DNA from: Gallionella sp.
Lineage (GTDB): Bacteria; Pseudomonadota; Gammaproteobacteria; Burkholderiales; Gallionellaceae
Direction: 5' to 3'
DNA length: 33,089 bases
Assembly: GCA_030653355.1 (NCBI GenBank)
Contig: JAURZN010000168.1
Coordinates: forward strand, 1-33,089
Made by a program: the position numbers and the translations under genes. The notes below the pieces were generated by a model. It had not been told where the DNA came from, did not search any database, and worked only from the letters and a program-made list of their open reading frames with translations. Of this stretch, positions 1 through 8,420 are shown piece by piece (the first letter of the stretch is position 1; each line of letters begins with the position of its first letter).

Positions 1-1
1 T

Positions 2-1048
2 ATGTTACGCATCCTGATCGTGGAAGATTCATCAGTCGTTGCGCTGCTGCTCAAGGCGATTTTTCAACAACAGCCTGATATGCAAGTGGTCGGTCACGCA
101 AAGAACGGACGAGAAGCGGTGCAAATGGCGCTTGAACTCAAGCCGGATGTGATCACCATGGATATCCGCATGCCGGTGATGGACGGTTTCGAGGCAACGC
201 GCCTGATCATGGCAGGCAGCCCGACGCCCATTGTCGTGGTCAGTTCCAGTGTGGATGATGAAGAGTTGCGCATCACCTTCCGCGCCATTGAAGAAGGCGC
301 GCTGGCGGTCATGGAAAAACCGCGCGGTTTTACCCACCCCGATTTTGAAACGATACGCCGCGATCTGGTGGACACCGTGCGCGCCATGTCGCAAGTCAAG
401 CTGTTCAAACGTTTTAAAGTTGAGCGATCCCGTGGCGCTGATGTCTATGAAAAAGCGATTCATCAGCGTACTAAAACCTATGAGTTGCTGGCGATAGGCT
501 GTTCTACCGGCGGCCCACAGGCCCTGCATCGAATATTTGCATCGCTGCCTATAGGCTTTCCGGTGCCTGTCGTGGTGACACAGCACATTTCCAAGGGGTT
601 CGTCGGCGGCCTGGCGGCCTGGCTGGCGGGGAACACTTTGCTGAACGTCAAGCTGGCTGAGCAAGGCGAGCCGCTGAAGGCGGGAACGATTTATTTCGCA
701 CCGGACGATCATCATCTGCTGGTTACCCGTACCCATGAGGGACTGGCAGTGGATTTGAATCAGGAAGCACGCTTCAATGGTTTTCGACCTTCGGCCAGTC
801 CGATGTTCAAGTCGGTGGCGACGGCCTGTCAGAATCGTGCGATAGGGGCGCTGCTGACGGGTATGGGTGTGGATGGCGCGGATGGACTGCTGGCGCTCCG
901 CAGCGCCGGCAGTCATACGCTGGTACAGGATGAGGCAAGCGCCGTGGTATATGGTATGCCGGGTGCGGCAATCGCACTGGACGCAGTGGATCAGGTGGTG
1001 GCGCTGGACAATATGCCCGCCTATTTGAGCAGCATCGTCTGTCAATAG
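2..1048 (+). CDS. cheB: Chemotaxis protein-glutamate methylesterase/glutaminase CheB
   Basis: CheB removes methyl groups from glutamates of chemoreceptors, and deamidates glutamines, resetting the receptor array during adaptation. The 348-residue protein has the standard two-domain layout. The N-terminal receiver domain (about 1-120) has acidic residues E8/D9 and phospho-acceptor D54 in ITMDIRMPVMDG. The C-terminal esterase domain (about 155-345) has the serine motif GCSTGGP, the histidine in TQHISKGF and the aspartate in LLTGMGVDGADG, so all catalytic residues are present. The ATG lies at base 2 of the window, so the gene is complete but its upstream context is missing. The following three genes are tightly packed and look like the same operon. 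Confidence 0.97.
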   Translation: MLRILIVEDSSVVALLLKAIFQQQPDMQVVGHAKNGREAVQMALELKPDVITMDIRMPVMDGFEATRLIMAGSPTPIVVVSSSVDDEELRITFRAIEEGALAVMEKPRGFTHPDFETIRRDLVDTVRAMSQVKLFKRFKVERSRGADVYEKAIHQRTKTYELLAIGCSTGGPQALHRIFASLPIGFPVPVVVTQHISKGFVGGLAAWLAGNTLLNVKLAEQGEPLKAGTIYFAPDDHHLLVTRTHEGLAVDLNQEARFNGFRPSASPMFKSVATACQNRAIGALLTGMGVDGADGLLALRSAGSHTLVQDEASAVVYGMPGAAIALDAVDQVVALDNMPAYLSSIVCQ

Positions 1049-1058
1049 GTGCGGTGAT

Positions 1059-1457
1059 ATGGAGGAAATGCGGGAGGATATGGTTGAGGCATTTTGTGTG
1101 GATTGCCGTCAACGCATGCAATGTGTTGCCGATATCGTGCAAACAGGCATGCCGCTGAGCCGCACGCAGTTGGATCAATTGCATCAGGAATTTGATACCC
1201 TGTTCGGCGGTGCGCGCGCCGTGCATCTGCCGGAAATGGAACGTTTTTTACGCAGTATGGCGATCTACGCACGCTATTTGCGTAATCGCCTGAGGGACGG
1301 GCAAACGATAGACCAGTCCTGCTGGCAGGATTTGCGGGCGGGTATTGCAGTGCTCAGGCGCTGCGGGGATGAGATGTGCCTTGAAGCTTGCAATGATGAC
1401 AGGGACGCCAAGCTGCTAGCGATAGAAAGCCGAATCAATAAGGGAGATGCGAGATGA
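1059..1457 (+). CDS. Small Hpt-like helical protein of unknown function in che operon
   Basis: This is a 132-residue, mostly helical protein with no signal peptide or membrane segment. Residues 40-80 resemble the phosphotransfer (Hpt/CheA P1) helix pair: DTLFGGARAVHLPEMERF sits where Hpt domains show HTLKGGA followed by a GL-rich helix. If that alignment is right, the phosphorylatable histidine is replaced by D46, so the domain could not act as a phospho-relay. It starts 10 bases after cheB and its TGA overlaps the ATG of the next receiver gene (ATGA), which implies translational coupling and a role in the same signalling module. The Hpt relationship is inferred by eye; the gene itself is well supported by its operon fit. 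Confidence 0.75.
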   Translation: MEEMREDMVEAFCVDCRQRMQCVADIVQTGMPLSRTQLDQLHQEFDTLFGGARAVHLPEMERFLRSMAIYARYLRNRLRDGQTIDQSCWQDLRAGIAVLRRCGDEMCLEACNDDRDAKLLAIESRINKGDAR

Positions 1458-1807
1458 AAATTTTGATTGTGGATGACAGCATGACCTCGCGTATGCTGTT
1501 CAAGGCTTACATGCCTAAAGACGGGCGGCATGAACTGTACGAGGCGGCGGTGTTGCCGGATGCGCTGGAGAAGATGCGGGAAGTGCAACCGGAACTGGTG
1601 ATACTGGATTACAACATGCCGGAACACAACGGGGTGGAAATGGCGCAGGCCATGCTGGGCGCCGGATTTAAGGCAAAATTTGTGTTGCTGACGGCCAATA
1701 CCCAAAGAACAGTGGTTGATGCGGCGCTGGCAGCCGGCTTCATTCAGGTTGTAGAGAAGCCGGTCAATGCGGCAAAAATTGTCGCGCTGTTGGCGCAGGT
1801 GGCATGA
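1454..1807 (+). CDS. Single-domain response regulator (CheY-like)
   Basis: This is a 117-residue stand-alone receiver domain. Visible features are the acidic pocket in ILIVDDSMTSR (D8, D9), the phospho-acceptor aspartate in LVILDYNMPEHNG, the conserved threonine in LLTANTQ and the lysine in VVEKPVN. It has no output domain, so it should work by protein contact, like CheY or a phosphate sink. A ribosome-binding site AGGGAG lies seven bases before the ATG. The gene overlaps its neighbours on both sides by ATGA junctions; the following gene is a CheC-type phosphatase, whose substrate in other species is phospho-CheY, so this receiver is the obvious candidate partner. Confidence 0.93.
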   Translation: MKILIVDDSMTSRMLFKAYMPKDGRHELYEAAVLPDALEKMREVQPELVILDYNMPEHNGVEMAQAMLGAGFKAKFVLLTANTQRTVVDAALAAGFIQVVEKPVNAAKIVALLAQVA

Positions 1808-2430
1808 TGGAACTCGATGAGCTGGAACGCGACGCATTGCGCGAATTAGCCAACATAGGCCTGAGTCGCGCTGCTACGCAGCTGTCCGAGTTGCTGAACG
1901 ATCACATCGAAATGACGGTGCCTCTGGTGCAGGTGGTTCCCTATGGCCAGGTAACACAGGCTTTGCAGCTTGATCCGCACGCCATGGTCGCCACAGTCTG
2001 GCAAAGTTTTTCTGGCCAGAGTGAGGGGACATCCATGCTGATGTTTCCCTCGGAGGACAGCAAAAGACTGGTGCATGCCCTGGTCGGACCCTCCATGCGG
2101 GAGGTGGGTGAGGACGATTTGCGCGGCATCGAACACGAGGCGATGATGGAAATCGGCAATATCATCATCACCTCGGGAATGGCGGTGATTGCCGATATGC
2201 TGGGTCAGGAAGTGCAGATGTCGTTGCCGGGCTATATGGAAGGTAATTTGCCGGACATCATGGAGCAGCGCAACCGTGACAATGCCGGACGGGAAATGCA
2301 GGCGATTATCATGTTCACGCAGCTGAAGGCAGCGCAGCGAGAAGTTGAGGGGCGCATGGTGATGTTGATGTCGGTTGACTCGGTGCAGGTGTTGTTTGAC
2401 CGTTTGCATAAATTGCTGAGGGGCTTGTAA
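1804..2430 (+). CDS. cheC: CheC-family chemotaxis phosphatase
   Basis: The 208-residue protein matches the CheC/CheX/FliY phosphatase family, which dephosphorylates CheY-P. Two copies of the active-site helix pattern (acidic-x3-E-x2-N) are visible: DALRELAN near residue 11, and EAMMEIGN in the second half, preceding a helix rich in small residues. Both sites therefore look intact, as in CheC rather than single-site relatives. ATG codons at 1804 and 1807 are both possible; the first overlaps the receiver stop as ATGA, the second is better spaced from an AGGTGG at 1797. Proteins of this family are classically known from Bacillus and Thermotoga. Here it probably serves the adjacent receiver protein. 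Confidence 0.85.
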   Translation: MMELDELERDALRELANIGLSRAATQLSELLNDHIEMTVPLVQVVPYGQVTQALQLDPHAMVATVWQSFSGQSEGTSMLMFPSEDSKRLVHALVGPSMREVGEDDLRGIEHEAMMEIGNIIITSGMAVIADMLGQEVQMSLPGYMEGNLPDIMEQRNRDNAGREMQAIIMFTQLKAAQREVEGRMVMLMSVDSVQVLFDRLHKLLRGL

Positions 2431-2471
2431 TTTGACATGCCGGAATCGCTGAAGGCATCGGAGTACACGCA

Positions 2472-3658
2472 ATGAAACGCTGGAAATCAGGCTGGTTCAG
2501 GACACCGCTGCGCATCGTGGTCGCAGTGGGAGCGGTGGTGTTTGGCGTTGAGTTTCTGTTCATGGCATTGCTGCATGACGTGATCATGCCTCTCACGTCA
2601 TTTACAGTTTCGGACACCATCTGGAGCATCATAGATGCGGTCACGCTGGTCGTACTGGTTTCCCCGGTGCTGTACTTTCTGGTTTTCGTCCGGATGCAGA
2701 GGGATTTTGCCGAGCTTACCCGGTTCTTCGCCGAGCTGACCGACACCTTGATGATGGGCGTGTTGCTGGTTGATACGGATTTGCGCGTGCATAGATGGAA
2801 TCAATGGATGGAACGGAAAACAGGAATTTCTTCGCAGCAGGCATGTGGCAAACTGTTAACGGAGTTGTTCGCGGACTTTAATAGTCCGCGCCTGCTATCG
2901 GCTATTGATCTTTGTATAAAACACAAATCGCCACAGCTGATATCGCAGACGTTGAATCGTTATGTGCTGCCCATACCGCTGCTTTCCACCATGCATGATT
3001 TGAAGCTGATGCAGCAGCAGGTGAGCGTGGCGCCATTGACCAATAGTCGTGGCGAAACGCTGGCGGTAATCAGCATCAATGACGTGACCGAGAGCGTTGC
3101 CAAGTCTTCCGCATTGGCGCGGCTGGCCACGAAAATGGAATCGCAGAGCAACCGTGATCAGTTGACGGGCGCGTTAACCGGCATTTTCTGTGGTCATGGC
3201 TGGCGCCGCAACTCAAGCAAAGCGTGCGCCATAGCCAGGCGCTCAGTTGCCTGATGCTGGACATCGATTATTTTAAACGCATCAATGACACTTACGGCCA
3301 TGACGTGGGTGATGCCGTGTTGCGCGGTTTTGCCGAAATACTGCACGAGCAAATGCGCGACTCGGATATTCTGGTGCGCTACGGCGGTGAAGAATTCGTG
3401 GTGCTCCTGACGCATGCCGATGCCGTAGTCGCACTGGAGATCGCCAATCGCATTCTGGATTGTGTGCGCAATACCGCCATTGCGCCGCTGGATGTGGGCG
3501 ATGTGCGGTGCAGCATCGGTGTTTCCAGCTGGACGCCGGAAGTGCCCTGTTCGGCTGCAGAGTTGCTCAAGGAAGCAGATCGGCGTCTGTACCACGCCAA
3601 GCATAACGGGCGCGATCAGGTAGTGATTGATTACGAGTCGCCACGCAGCTTGCGATAA
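2472..3658 (+). pseudogene. Membrane PAS-GGDEF diguanylate cyclase, broken by a single-base frameshift
   Basis: Read through, this is one diguanylate cyclase: two membrane helices (residues about 12-34 and 50-70), a PAS sensor region (about 88-205), then a GGDEF domain making cyclic-di-GMP. The first frame (2472-3254) runs up to RDQLTGALT and is then nonsense. The domain continues in another frame from about 3185 with FLWSWLAPQLKQ, then DIDYFKRINDTYGH, the inhibitory-site RDSD and the catalytic YGGEEF, ending at 3658. At 3171-3180 the DNA reads GCGTTAACCG; one extra A (GCGTTAAACCG) would restore the family motif as TGALNRHFLW. So one A is missing at about 3176. ATG 2472 has GGAG eight bases upstream. 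It is either a true pseudogene or a sequence error; the catalytic residues downstream remain intact. Confidence 0.9.
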
Positions 3659-3698
3659 GCCTGATCGTTGCCTGCGGACGCGTGGCTTCCGGGAAAAC

Positions 3699-4178
3699 TC
3701 ACAAATCAGACAACGGTTTTTCGGCTAGTTTGTCATCGGTAATTTCCAGCTGTCTGATCACATTTTCCAAAGATAAATCGAGTGCATGAATGGCTTCTGT
3801 CGATAGTGCCCGCAAGGCTTGCGGCAACACGCCATCAGCCGGGCCGGGCGCGCCTTTGATGAGGGCGGTCGCTTGCGTTGTGAGGCGCAATCCGACACGG
3901 CGCTGATCTTCCTTGCTGCGTTCCTTGGTGATCAACTTGCGTGTCACCAATTTTTCAACAAGCTGGCTGCATGTTGATTGATGGATAGACAGGCGTTCCG
4001 CCAGTTCAGAGATGCCGATCCCGGCGGTATTGGCGATTTCCTGCATAACCCACAACTGCGAACCGGTCACGCCGCAGGTTTGTTCAATCTCACGAAAATG
4101 CTGACGCACCGACCCGTAAATGATGCGGAATTTTTTAAGGGCTTGAAGAGAAAGCAGTTCTTTGCTGCGCTGGTCCAA
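3699..4178 (-). CDS. MarR-family transcriptional regulator
   Basis: This is a 159-residue winged-helix regulator of the MarR family. The helix-turn-helix is seen in ISELAERLSIHQSTCSQLVEKLVTRKLI (about residues 55-82), followed by the wing RSKEDQRRVGLRLT with the family's typical D-x-R-R pattern. Long helices at both ends serve dimerisation. It is divergent from the sucrose operon across a 289-base AT-rich gap with inverted repeats, so it most likely controls that operon and itself. MarR-type EctR regulators control the ectoine operon in halophilic methylotrophs; a comparable osmolyte role here is an inference from position only. The ligand cannot be predicted. Confidence 0.9.
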   Translation of the reverse strand: MDQRSKELLSLQALKKFRIIYGSVRQHFREIEQTCGVTGSQLWVMQEIANTAGIGISELAERLSIHQSTCSQLVEKLVTRKLITKERSKEDQRRVGLRLTTQATALIKGAPGPADGVLPQALRALSTEAIHALDLSLENVIRQLEITDDKLAEKPLSDL

Positions 4179-4467
4179 GTTGTCGCTCCTGTAATATCTG
4201 ATGCGGTTTGATGGCCGCGTTAAATTATATAGCTTGCATTATATGCTTGTGTAAATTATATTGATACAAATGTAATTTACGGCAATCTCTGCGGATCATC
4301 ACGCAGGCTGCATACTGGTGCGGCTCCTTCGGCTGCGTCACATTGGCTGATGACAATGCGCACCAGATTCGCGCTGTGAACATGTGTGCGGCGTCGCTAC
4401 CTTCGTGCACGCTGAGGAAAACAAATTTCAAAATGAAGCGATTCGCCGAGAGGAATAAAACAACCAG
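4179..4467. promoter_or_regulatory. Divergent promoter region with candidate MarR operators
   Basis: This AT-rich gap separates the MarR gene from the sucrose operon. An inverted repeat GTAAATTA (4251-4258) and TAATTTAC (4273-4280) is separated by 14 bases. The nine-mer TAAATTATA occurs twice in the same direction (4221-4229 and 4252-4260), 31 bases apart, which is about three helical turns. A GCAT-TAT-ATGC dyad lies between them (4236-4246). These fit dimeric regulator sites overlapping a promoter, but no clear -35/-10 pair was assigned. The rest (4290-4450) shows no gene I can support. Confidence 0.45.
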
Positions 4468-5424
4468 ATGACATCCGCTATAGCGTCAGAACGATCAGTC
4501 TCGCAGCCTGTTTGCGTGAGCCAGAAGGGCACGGTGGTGCTATTTGGCGAAGTGCTGGCAGACATTTTTCCAGACCGCACTGTCTTAGGCGGTGCGCCGT
4601 TTAACGTCGCAAGGCATCTCAAGGCATTCGGACAGAATCCGGTGTTAATCACCCGTCTGGGCAATGATGCGTTGCGCGATGAAGTATTAAGCGTGATGCT
4701 GCAAAATGGCATGGAAACATTGGGCGTACAAAGCAACAATAGTTATCCGACTGGCCAGGTTAAGGTGCATATTGAAGAGGGCGGTCATCGTTTCGAAATT
4801 CTCCCCTTGCAGGCGTATGATTTCATTCATTCGGGTGTGGTGCGTATGGCTGCGTTGTCCGTGCATCCTGTGCTGGTTTATTTTGGTACGCTGGCGCAAC
4901 GACACGAAACCTCAAGGCGTGCCTTGAAAGCCTTGTTGCGCAGTACCGGTGCGGTGAAGTTCCTGGATATCAATTTGCGCGCACCTTGGTATGACGAAAA
5001 AACGCTTCGGACCTCACTGGCGAACGCGGATATCGTGAAGTTGAATGATGGCGAACTGGATGAGTTGACGGAAATGTTGGACTTGCCGGGCAACGATACA
5101 CACGAACGGGTCAAGGGATTAATGAATCAATTCGATCTTGACCATGTCATGGTGACTTGCGGGGAAAAAGGTGCATGGCAGGTTAATCGGAATGGTAAGA
5201 AAGTCGAAGTCGGCATAAAGAATCCTGTAACAGAATGGGTGGATACAGTAGGGGCTGGCGATGGCTTTGCTTCTGTCTGTATACTGGGAGAGCTAAAACG
5301 CTGGCCGGTGCGCAAAACACTGGAGAGGGCTAATGCTTTCGCTGCCGCGATTTGTGCCATTCGGGGGGCCGTTCCCGATGACGGGGATTTCTACCAACCT
5401 TTTATCAGGGAGTGGGTAGTATGA
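4468..5424 (+). CDS. PfkB-family sugar kinase, probable fructokinase
   Basis: The 318-residue protein belongs to the PfkB (ribokinase-like) family. The substrate-binding motif GGAPFNVARHLKAFG is near residue 47 and the C-terminal signature DTVGAGDGF carries the catalytic aspartate. In the sps/spp/ams gene set of methylotrophs, this type of kinase phosphorylates the fructose released by amylosucrase, returning it to fructose-6-phosphate for sucrose synthesis. It is the first gene of the operon, and its TGA overlaps the next ATG (ATGA). The chosen ATG gives an N-terminal extension of about 25 residues before TVVLFGEV and its purine-rich stretch is 12 bases away. A downstream GTG near 4534, preceded by AAGGG, would also fit the family start. 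Confidence 0.88.
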   Translation: MTSAIASERSVSQPVCVSQKGTVVLFGEVLADIFPDRTVLGGAPFNVARHLKAFGQNPVLITRLGNDALRDEVLSVMLQNGMETLGVQSNNSYPTGQVKVHIEEGGHRFEILPLQAYDFIHSGVVRMAALSVHPVLVYFGTLAQRHETSRRALKALLRSTGAVKFLDINLRAPWYDEKTLRTSLANADIVKLNDGELDELTEMLDLPGNDTHERVKGLMNQFDLDHVMVTCGEKGAWQVNRNGKKVEVGIKNPVTEWVDTVGAGDGFASVCILGELKRWPVRKTLERANAFAAAICAIRGAVPDDGDFYQPFIREWVV

Positions 5425-7577
5425 AAAAGCAAGCCACAGCACCCAGACCACCCTTGTACATAGTGTTGATCAGCGTGCATGGCTTGATACGCAGTCATGA
5501 ATTCGAACTGGGGCGTGATGCCGATACCGGAGGTCAAACCAAGTACGTCGTGGAGCTGGCGCGCGCGCTGGGCGAGCGTGCCGATGTTGAAAAAGTGGTA
5601 TTGCTGACGCGGCGTGTCATTGACGGTCAGGTCAGCGCGGATTATGCGCAAGTGTTCGATCCCCTGTCTGAAAAAGCGAGCATAGTGCGCATCGAGTGTG
5701 GTGAAGAAAAATACCTGCGCAAGGAGATGTTGTGGGACTCGCTGGATAATTTTTCCGACAATGCACTGGATTTTCTCAAGAGTCAGGGACGCATCCCGGA
5801 CATTATCCACAGCCATTACGCGGATGCAGGTTACGTAGGTTCGCGGCTTTCGCATCAGCTGGGCGTGCCGCTGGTGCATACCGGCCATTCCCTGGGGCGC
5901 AGCAAGCGCAAGCAACTGCTGGCCAGCGGCATCAAGCGCAGCGAGATCGAGACAACCTACAATATTTCCCGTCGTATCGAGGCGGAGGAAACGACACTGG
6001 GCGTTGCTGAGCGCGTCATTACCAGCACGCAGCAGGAAATCGAGCAGCAATACGGACTGTACGATTTTTATCAGCCTGATCGTATGCGGGTCGTTCCGCC
6101 CGGTACCGATCTGGAAAAGTTTTTCCCGCCGCAGGGCGACGAGAAAAGCAGCGATATTGCCAACGAGCTCAAACGGTTCCTGAAACAGCCGGGCAAGCCT
6201 GTCATTCTGGCGCTGTCGCGGCCGGACCCCAGGAAAAATATTGTTGCCCTGATCAAGGCGTATGGCGAGTCACCCGAGTTGCAACATGTTGCCAATCTGG
6301 TGATTGTGGCGGGAAATCGGGATGACATTCAGGATATGGAGAATGTATCGGCTACCGTGCTGAATGACATTCTGCTGGCCATAGATAAATACAATCTGTA
6401 CGGGAAAGTGGCCTATCCGAAACATCACAAGCCGGAAGAGGTGGCGGTACTCTATCGTCTTGCGGCCGCCTTGCATGGCGTGTTTGTCAATCCCGCCCTG
6501 ACCGAACCCTTTGGGCTGACGCTGATTGAGGCGGCGGCCTGCGGATTGCCTATCGTGGCAACCGAGGACGGCGGACCCACCGACATCATCAGAAATTGTC
6601 AGAATGGTTATCTTATCAATCCGCTGGACCAGAAGGGGATGGCGGCAACATTGCTGCAGATACTGACGGACAAGCCGCAATGGCGACGGCTGGCAAAAAA
6701 CGGCATTAAAGGTGTGCGTCAGCATTATTCGTGGCAGGCGCATGTGGAAAAATACCTGGCGGTCATCCGTCCGCTGGTGGAGAAAACCGAACCCTTGCCG
6801 AGGAGAAACCTTAGCCGCCGTCCGGGGGTGTTTCGCAACCGGGCAATTTTCACCAGTCTTGATCTGAATCTGGTCGGTGACGAGCAGGCGTTGCAGGATT
6901 TTCTGCAAACCATGCAGGCGCACCGCAAATCGCTCATCTTCGGCATCGCAACGGGTCGTCATCTGGATGACGCACTGGCTACGCTCAAGCGCCACAACAT
7001 ACGGCGGCCTGACGTGCTGATTACCGGGCAGGGAACAAGAATCCACTATGCACCGAATCTGACCGAGGACACCGTCTGGAAACGTCATATCAATTATTCG
7101 TGGAATCCGCAGGCGGTGCGTGACACGCTCAAAGAGCTGCCGGGGCTTAAGATACAATCGAAAATACACCAGAGCGCGTTCAAAATCAGTTATTACGTCG
7201 ATCATGCGGTAGCCGACATTAAGGAAATCCGGCAAACCCTGTTGCGCAATGAGCTGGCTGTGAACACCATATTCTCTTTTGAGCAATTTCTTGATGTCGT
7301 CCCGGTGCGTGCTTCCAAAGGACTTGCGCTACGCTGGTGCGCGGAACAACTTGGCTTTGCGCTGGAACACACACTGGTTTCCGGCGTCACCGGCGCCGAT
7401 GCCGACATGTTGCGCGGCAATACTCTGGGTGCGGTTGTGGACAGCCATCATCTCGCCGAATTGTCTGATCTGGCCAATATAGAGAAGATTTATTTTGCGA
7501 AAAATCTGCACGCGGCCGGCATTCTGGAAGCGATGGAGCATTACCGGATTCTGGATGATGGCAAGGCCGGGGCATAA
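5421..7577 (+). CDS. sps: Sucrose-phosphate synthase with C-terminal phosphatase-like domain
   Basis: This enzyme makes sucrose-6-phosphate from UDP-glucose and fructose-6-phosphate. The N-terminal GT4 glycosyltransferase part (about 1-455) starts with LISVHGLIR, contains the glycine-rich GRDADTGGQTKYV and the nucleotide-sugar motif ALTEPFGLTLIEAAACGLPI. The last 250 residues form a HAD fold like sucrose-phosphate phosphatase, but its first motif reads SLDLN where the active enzyme has DLDxT. The nucleophile aspartate is therefore missing, and the later GDSGND motif is also altered, so the tail is probably structural or regulatory. ATG 5421 is preferred over GTG 5412 because AGGGAG lies about eight bases ahead. 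The length (718 residues) fits two-domain SPS. Confidence 0.93.
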   Translation: MKKQATAPRPPLYIVLISVHGLIRSHEFELGRDADTGGQTKYVVELARALGERADVEKVVLLTRRVIDGQVSADYAQVFDPLSEKASIVRIECGEEKYLRKEMLWDSLDNFSDNALDFLKSQGRIPDIIHSHYADAGYVGSRLSHQLGVPLVHTGHSLGRSKRKQLLASGIKRSEIETTYNISRRIEAEETTLGVAERVITSTQQEIEQQYGLYDFYQPDRMRVVPPGTDLEKFFPPQGDEKSSDIANELKRFLKQPGKPVILALSRPDPRKNIVALIKAYGESPELQHVANLVIVAGNRDDIQDMENVSATVLNDILLAIDKYNLYGKVAYPKHHKPEEVAVLYRLAAALHGVFVNPALTEPFGLTLIEAAACGLPIVATEDGGPTDIIRNCQNGYLINPLDQKGMAATLLQILTDKPQWRRLAKNGIKGVRQHYSWQAHVEKYLAVIRPLVEKTEPLPRRNLSRRPGVFRNRAIFTSLDLNLVGDEQALQDFLQTMQAHRKSLIFGIATGRHLDDALATLKRHNIRRPDVLITGQGTRIHYAPNLTEDTVWKRHINYSWNPQAVRDTLKELPGLKIQSKIHQSAFKISYYVDHAVADIKEIRQTLLRNELAVNTIFSFEQFLDVVPVRASKGLALRWCAEQLGFALEHTLVSGVTGADADMLRGNTLGAVVDSHHLAELSDLANIEKIYFAKNLHAAGILEAMEHYRILDDGKAGA

Positions 7578-7579
7578 CC

Positions 7580-8410
7580 ATGAAAAAATTTCTGCTTTGT
7601 ACTGACCTGGACCGCACGTTGATTCCGAACGGTGCGCAACCCGCCTCTCCCGATGCGATGGGGCAATTCAAACAATTGGTGAGTCGCGCAGAAATCACGC
7701 TGGCTTATGTGACGGGCAGGCATCAGGCGCTCATTGAGCAGGCTATCGCGGAATTCGATCTCCCGCGCCCGGATTTTGCCATCGCCGACGTGGGTTCGAC
7801 GATCTACCAGTTGGGTCCGTCCGACTGGCGGCAATGGGACGAATGGGACAAACAGATTGCGCCGGACTGGCGCGGATGGTCGCACGACGAACTCTACCGT
7901 TTTTTGAGCGTTTTTCCTGTGCTGCAATTGCAGGAAAAGGAGAAGCAGGGCCGCCATAAACTCAGTTTTTATATTACGCTGGAAACGGACGCACACGCGC
8001 TGAGGTTGGAAATGGACGTGCGCCTGGCGCAGGCCGGAATCAGGGCAAACCTGATCTGGAGCATAGACGAAGAGGAAGGGGTCGGTTTGCTGGATGTTTT
8101 GCCAGTCAGCGCCAACAAGCTGCATGCCATCCGCTTCCTGATGCAGCGCGCAGGATTCGGGCATGAGAACACGGTCTTTGCAGGCGACAGCGGTAACGAT
8201 CTGGATGTGTTGCTGAGCGATATTCCTTCTGTGCTGGTGGCCAATGCCGACGCTGAAGTCAAGGGCCGGGCCGCAGAGGCGAGCACTCAGACACTTTATG
8301 TCGCAAGTGGCCATTATCTCGGCATGAATGGCAATTACAGCGCCGGTATTCTGGAGGGCGCAGCGCATTACTGGCCGGAAGTGAATCTGTGGTTACGCGA
8401 ACTTAATTGA
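7580..8410 (+). CDS. spp: Sucrose-phosphate phosphatase (HAD superfamily)
   Basis: This 276-residue HAD hydrolase removes phosphate from sucrose-6-phosphate to yield sucrose, the irreversible last step. Motif I is intact as TDLDRTLI (D9, D11), the threonine/serine motif is in YVTGRH, and motif IV is GDSGNDLDVL with the Mg-binding aspartates. The cap region lies between. It starts two bases after the synthase gene ends, which supports co-translation and substrate hand-over. The intact catalytic residues contrast with the degenerate phosphatase tail on the synthase, so this gene supplies the activity. It is sometimes annotated simply as HAD-IIB family hydrolase. Confidence 0.93.
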   Translation: MKKFLLCTDLDRTLIPNGAQPASPDAMGQFKQLVSRAEITLAYVTGRHQALIEQAIAEFDLPRPDFAIADVGSTIYQLGPSDWRQWDEWDKQIAPDWRGWSHDELYRFLSVFPVLQLQEKEKQGRHKLSFYITLETDAHALRLEMDVRLAQAGIRANLIWSIDEEEGVGLLDVLPVSANKLHAIRFLMQRAGFGHENTVFAGDSGNDLDVLLSDIPSVLVANADAEVKGRAAEASTQTLYVASGHYLGMNGNYSAGILEGAAHYWPEVNLWLRELN

Positions 8411-8420
8411 AAGGGTGTTG

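Noticed and set aside
32-1045. Long open frame antisense to cheB
   Set aside because: It is the mirror of a well-supported gene in GC-rich DNA; the translation is rich in His, Arg and Gln with no recognisable motif.
6270-7286. 338-codon frame antisense to sucrose-phosphate synthase
   Set aside because: Same shadow effect; composition is unlike a protein and the sense gene has all family motifs.
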